DNA from: Pseudomonas protegens CHA0
GTDB lineage: Bacteria; Pseudomonadota; Gammaproteobacteria; Pseudomonadales; Pseudomonadaceae
DNA length: 64,000 nt
Reading direction: 5' to 3'
Assembly (NCBI RefSeq): GCF_000397205.1
Contig: NC_021237.1
Coordinates: forward strand, 3,039,001 to 3,103,000
Numbering within the stretch: the stretch's first letter is position 1; each line of letters begins with the position of its first letter. Shown here piece after piece: positions 61,501 through 64,000 of the stretch. The position numbers were made by a program, and so were the translations under genes. Below the pieces are notes generated by a model. It did no database searches, was not told where the DNA came from, and was given only the letters and a program-made list of their open reading frames with translations.

Positions 61501-64000
61501 AAGGCCAGCTATGACGCCCGTGACGGTTTCACCTACCAGGTGGCCAATATGCTGGCGGTGTCCAACGGCTTGCTCAACGTGATCAGCAAGGCCCAGGCCG
61601 GCGGACAGACCAGCGGCGGCATCCGGCTCGGGGTGTGCGCCAGCGCGCCGTGCAGCGGGCAGACCGCACTGTATTCCGATGGCAGCCTCGTTGCCTTGAC
61701 CGACAACGCCTTCGAGCTGGGCGACCAGGTGCGCTACGGCACCCGCCACCTGAACCTGGGCCTGAACAACATCAACGTCGGCAGCCCGGAGGCGCTGGCG
61801 GCAGCGGCGGCGGGCAATCGCCTGCCCAGCGGCATGACCCTGACCCAGCAACTGCTCGACCGCCTGCTGCGCGGCGATACCCAGTTCGGCGCCCCGGCCC
61901 TGGAGACCTTGCAGCTCTCGGCCCGGGACGGCTTCAACTTCTACGGCAGCGCCAGCCTGGACACCTACGACCCGGCGACCGGCAAGTCGCTGCTGAGCAA
62001 CCTGATGCTCTCCACCCCGGCGATCTACGGTGCCGGGGGCGCCAATGATGTGGCCAGCATCCACACCGCCAACCTGATCTGGCAGGGTTCCGAGACCCCG
62101 GCAGGCGCGGTGGTGGCCGGCGGTGCCGGAACCGGCAGCGGCCGCCTGCAAATCAATGCCGAACGCATCGAGTTCGGCTACGGGGCCTTTGCCCAGCCCA
62201 GCACCACCAAGAGTTTCGACCGCCTGGCCCTGGGTTTTGCCAACGTCGACCTCAATGCCAGCCAGCGCATTACCGCCAACCACAAGGGCAGCCTGTCGGT
62301 CTACCAGAGCCAGGGCGCCTTCGATCCGCTCAAGGGGTTTGCCTACAGCGGCGGCAACCTGAATATCCTCACCCCACTGATGACCGGCGAGGCCGGCTCG
62401 GTGAACCGCATCACCGCTGGCGGCGCCATGGATATCGGCGCCTCGGCCGGCCCTCGTGGCCAGGCCAATGGCCAGGGCGCGGAACTGTCTCTGCAGGGCG
62501 ACAGCATCCGCCTGGCCAGTGCCGTGGTGCTGCCCAGCGGCAAGGTGACCCTGGGGGCCCGGGGTGATGTCAGCCTGACCGATGCGGCGCTGATCGATGT
62601 GGCTGGCCGCACCATCGCCTTCAATGACCTGAGCAAATACGGCGCCGGCGGCGAAGTGCTGCTGCAGAGTGCTACCGGCAATGTGCGGCAGGCCACGGGC
62701 TCGACCATCGACCTTTCGGCCACCCATAACCAGGCCGGCAAGCTGCGGGCGGTGGCGCTGGACAGTGCGGCCGGCCGGGTAGACCTGGCGGGCAAGGTCC
62801 TTGGCGGCAGCAGCGGCTACTACGATGCCGGCGGCACCCTGGTGCCGTTCCTCGGCGCCACGGTGGAAATCCAGGCCCAGCACCTGGGCAGCAGCGGCAC
62901 CCTGGACGAGCAGTTCGCCGCCCTCAACCAGCGCCTGAACCAGGGCCAGGTCTTTGGCGCACGCAGCTTCCAGCTCAAGCAGGGCGACCTGACCATCGGC
63001 GACGGGGTCAGGGCCAGCACCGTCAACGTCTCGGTGGACAACGGCAGCCTGCGTGTTACCGGGCGAGTGGACGCCAGCGGCGAACGGGTCGGCAGTATCA
63101 ACCTGGCGGCCGGCAAGGGCCTGACCCTGGACGGCAGCGCGGTGCTCGATGCCCACGGCAGCAAGCTGCGGGTGGACAGCTACGGCAAGATCATCGACTC
63201 ACCGAACCGCGCCAGCGTGGTGCTCAGCTCGGGCCAGGGCCGCCTGACCCTGGCCGACAGTGCGCGTATCGACCTGCGCCACGGCACCGACGTGGCAGTG
63301 GGCAGCGCTGCGGGGCAGAACGACGGCCGCAGCCGCGGCACCCTGGAGCTGAACGCGCCGCGCCTCGTCCAGGCGGACCAGAGCAGCAACGACATCGACA
63401 TCGATGCCCGCGGCCCGCTGGATATCCAGGGCGCGCGCTCGATTGCGGTCAACGGCATGCTCCGCTACGACGATGCTCCGGAAAAAACCGACGCCACCGC
63501 CAGCGGCCGCCCTTACCAGGAAATCACCCAGGCCTACCTGGATGCCAAGCATGCCCAGAGCACGGCCTTTATCAACGCGGCCCTGCAAAACAGCGACCTG
63601 CTGCAGAACAAGCTGGCCGGCCTGAACAACGCCGGCTATGCCGACGCCTTCCATCTGCGGCCCGGGGTCGAGATCGTCAGCAAGAGCGCAGACGGCGACC
63701 TGGTGGTGCAGGGCGACCTGGACCTGTCGGGCTATCGCTATGCCAGCCTCAACCCCCACAGCCAGAAGACCTCGGTCTACGGTTCCGGCGAGGTCGGCAG
63801 CCTGACGCTGCGCGCCGGGGGCGACCTGAATGTCTATGGCAGCATCAACGACGGCTTCGCGCCGCCGCCTGCCACCGTGGACGACAAGGGCTGGGTGCTG
63901 CTGCCGGGCGTGGACTTCACCGGTGGCACTATCATCGTGCCGGGCAACGGCGTGACCCTGGCCGACGGCACCGCCTTCCCGGCGGGCAGCACCCTCAACT
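55540..64000 (+). CDS. pdtA: Filamentous-haemagglutinin-like TpsA exoprotein (PdtA-like), 3'-truncated by the window
   Basis: The frame is open from ATG 55540 to the right edge: at least 2,820 residues without a stop. Long signal region (LKPLAQAIALLMVAGSAHGA, about 24-43), a Gln/Ala-rich linker (about 54-120), then the TPS secretion domain with NWETFNVGRN (168-177), LNKV (191) and IMNRNGVIF (216-224), where NRNG stands for the usual NPNG. The rest is Gly/Asn/Asp-rich beta-helix repeat sequence. In P. aeruginosa PdtA is a virulence-related TpsA adhesin exported by PdtB and switched on by VreI under low phosphate. The TpsB partner is not in the window and may lie beyond the right edge. Confidence 0.92.
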   Translation, partial: MVRCKPPVKSPALRPDGELPILRLKPLAQAIALLMVAGSAHGATAFSSGWFADKGASQAATAARTNGQVPGIPPLSQQTRANQQLQRSLSNLNSSVAAIAAQQAAQAAARQAAFGTVSTIPDGLGEGGLKVDNSLTQGWLNAKGPVQSQSGGKTTVTIEQTADKAILNWETFNVGRNTTVDFQQQSNWALLNKVNDPNGRPSEIQGQIKGAGTVMIMNRNGVIFSGTSQVNVRNLVAAAATISDEQFTQRGLYVDANGTQPTFSDALGKVQVQRGALIQTHPAATSTESGGYALLLGSEVENAGTIVTAKGQTTLAAGDSFYIRRGVGTSGNQHSTTRGNEVATSLKAGSSAGKVSNSGLIMASTGDITLTGHQVAQNGVALASTSVDTRGTIHLLNSASDSTGSVTLGQGSTTAILLDSSGSSALDSQRNNGLINLDGTPTNLITGQFNNLSSVADRSDQSRVEIVSGGTVDFQDGSITLATGGQVAVSAGQRSLVRDGTVIDVAGAVGVKVAMESNTIKINVQGNEQRDSAGNRDSGQLINNDVWVDLRELVFVPAGTNGYATDRWYTAGGLLEVGGYLGTQGHNIGEWMAQGGTLTFTGKDVVTQSGAQLNLSGGTVDVQGGYIQQTWLKGADGRLYELSRAPGDLLYTGIYKGYVDSSPRWGRTDYYYNPLIAQQRRYEAGYSVGRDAGKLVIGTSNAVLEGQLVSEVFKGDRQTQAPNINLDGYQQSHKAAAQRAQLIIGNYTPIYNKTSGTLRYALSPSVDKVLIETNQQKIADGLDLATALPANRQGQLVLDSDQLNGFQLGAIKVGARQQVQVNGALKVADGGDITLFGPEVKINANLTAHGGSINAGNVLNQVDVNRNFVVGDVILAPTGGAQARVDVASGVKLDASGRWNNLALDPSDSSGLAFINGGKVSLRSSGDLNLANGTLVDASSGASIAYDGKTSGGKGGDVTLAADGKLDLNGELRGYGVNGGGTLALQAHKVLIGAHDPAPEAGTLQLAGDFFNKGFGAYDITGNEGLTVAEGAQVEVNMPVYRFGAQASSSATGSDPATVLERWLPQLYQQDATRGVLTQRRGAGLTLSAGNQYSTAAQLATTALSVGQGAVISVDPGQAINLRSVGQLTLNGTLNAWGGSVSLGGLTVASSEAANAAGHGRSIWVGEQAVIDVAARAVSAVDNRGRRYGQVRNGGKIAIGGEIDLATGIAKASDLFVVVREGARLDASGAQAALDIPGQGRVQVASNGGSISFASNNGLYLDGSFVARAGGAGAAGGTLSLALESPYYIKNAVSDRVLKARELVLSQTHQGSALPASADAAAASLEYGHGRLGVDQVTAGGFDNLALLSNGLLSFDGDVSLNMGQSLRLYSGALNLSDSAAANSRVDLSAPYLLLAGILAPLEAKDQYVRPVSTGTPSQQATQAQFNASGNLIDVRGNVVFGSKGTLRQADNSLLSVERRGFDHVQLTSQGDLRFLAGAGADVIAKGISTQLLTQGDMTLRAAQLYPGTEVGARVIAGYLNDISGTSINFDPTRTLTIGRTGQGEAPVPYSAFGRLQLGAANIQQGGVVRAPLGLIEIGNLGASKVELLPGSLTSVSGKGLVLPYGGTVDGQVYKYNGKTVTFLGQGALVNENSDLSVGVILGGKSVQVQPDATVDLSGGGELLGAGFISGRGGSTDARYSPLVQIGANGSFILPGLGSNPIYAIVPGVQPGYAPVAPEGGAVDPLIGQQITIGAGVPGLAAGTYTLMPSTYALMPGAFRVEINGLAGLGTEGATQPLRNGSWSTAGRLSIAHTGISNSVASQLILTSADTLRRYSQYNETGYAQFALADAAKLGVPRPMLPVDAKTLKLALEPGAGADAFSFKGIGRFDAAAGGYGGTVAVLNMGSGNIEVVAAGKSATQGFNGVTLDADSLNAMGAARLMLGGLTLVKYGQGGNYITVAEGVNTPKGSITLREGATLAAPEVFLVSNTGEIVLEQGASINTLGRGKASYDARDGFTYQVANMLAVSNGLLNVISKAQAGGQTSGGIRLGVCASAPCSGQTALYSDGSLVALTDNAFELGDQVRYGTRHLNLGLNNINVGSPEALAAAAAGNRLPSGMTLTQQLLDRLLRGDTQFGAPALETLQLSARDGFNFYGSASLDTYDPATGKSLLSNLMLSTPAIYGAGGANDVASIHTANLIWQGSETPAGAVVAGGAGTGSGRLQINAERIEFGYGAFAQPSTTKSFDRLALGFANVDLNASQRITANHKGSLSVYQSQGAFDPLKGFAYSGGNLNILTPLMTGEAGSVNRITAGGAMDIGASAGPRGQANGQGAELSLQGDSIRLASAVVLPSGKVTLGARGDVSLTDAALIDVAGRTIAFNDLSKYGAGGEVLLQSATGNVRQATGSTIDLSATHNQAGKLRAVALDSAAGRVDLAGKVLGGSSGYYDAGGTLVPFLGATVEIQAQHLGSSGTLDEQFAALNQRLNQGQVFGARSFQLKQGDLTIGDGVRASTVNVSVDNGSLRVTGRVDASGERVGSINLAAGKGLTLDGSAVLDAHGSKLRVDSYGKIIDSPNRASVVLSSGQGRLTLADSARIDLRHGTDVAVGSAAGQNDGRSRGTLELNAPRLVQADQSSNDIDIDARGPLDIQGARSIAVNGMLRYDDAPEKTDATASGRPYQEITQAYLDAKHAQSTAFINAALQNSDLLQNKLAGLNNAGYADAFHLRPGVEIVSKSADGDLVVQGDLDLSGYRYASLNPHSQKTSVYGSGEVGSLTLRAGGDLNVYGSINDGFAPPPATVDDKGWVLLPGVDFTGGTIIVPGNGVTLADGTAFPAGSTLN

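Noticed and set aside
58453..63156. 1,567-codon open frame on - opposite pdtA
   Set aside because: Antisense shadow of the repetitive TpsA gene; the + frame carries signal peptide and TPS domain and is open throughout.

Overview
The window is chromosomal DNA of a fluorescent pseudomonad. GC-rich codon use, Pseudomonas-type REP elements, an aruH/aruI pair, a ptxS-kguEKTD locus, a 1,619-residue NAD-glutamate dehydrogenase and a vreAIR-hxc locus all point to the P. fluorescens complex; the P. protegens/P. chlororaphis side is a guess from overall feel, not from a search. No tRNA, rRNA, CRISPR array, phage or insertion sequence was seen. Most of the window is intact chromosomal metabolism, with an accessory-looking secretion region at the right end.

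Layout. 1-5054 (+): the end of an ADP-forming acyl-CoA synthetase gene, then aruI, aruH and an NAD(P)H-quinone oxidoreductase, i.e. the arginine transaminase route. 5218-10475 (-): 2-ketogluconate use, ptxS-kguE-kguK-kguT-kguD, with two identical 14-bp PtxS palindromes. 10618-14937 (-): an HSL-family esterase, an orphan choline-type ABC substrate-binding protein, a LysE exporter, an AraC regulator and a DUF1345 membrane protein. 15060-17018 (-): an autotransporter whose passenger is seven HAF repeats. 17374-22876 (-): sbcD-sbcC-gst, translationally coupled. 23133-29969 (-): a MoxR/DUF58/DUF4381/BatA/BatB-C/BatD aerotolerance-type operon. 30233-38546: a small acidic Pseudomonas protein, gdhB, a META/DUF4377 lipoprotein and a GT39-like membrane protein.

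38833-64000 is the most interesting part and matches, gene for gene, the P. aeruginosa PUMA3/Hxc/PdtA region (PA0674 onward). A barrel-less receptor-like protein (vreA), an ECF sigma factor (vreI) and a FecR anti-sigma (vreR) are followed by eleven type II secretion genes (hxcW, U, P, V, T, X, Y, Z, Q, R, S) on alternating strands, then two tandem DING-type phosphate-binding proteins (the expected Hxc cargo), then a very large filamentous-haemagglutinin-like TpsA exoprotein (pdtA) that runs off the right edge. In P. aeruginosa this set is a phosphate-starvation regulon under PhoB and sigma VreI. A composite motif shared here between the hxcT and first DING upstream regions fits that reading.

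Eight REP doublets (REPINs) of about 65-93 bp lie between genes, several of them inside operons, and one supplies the stop codon of kguK.
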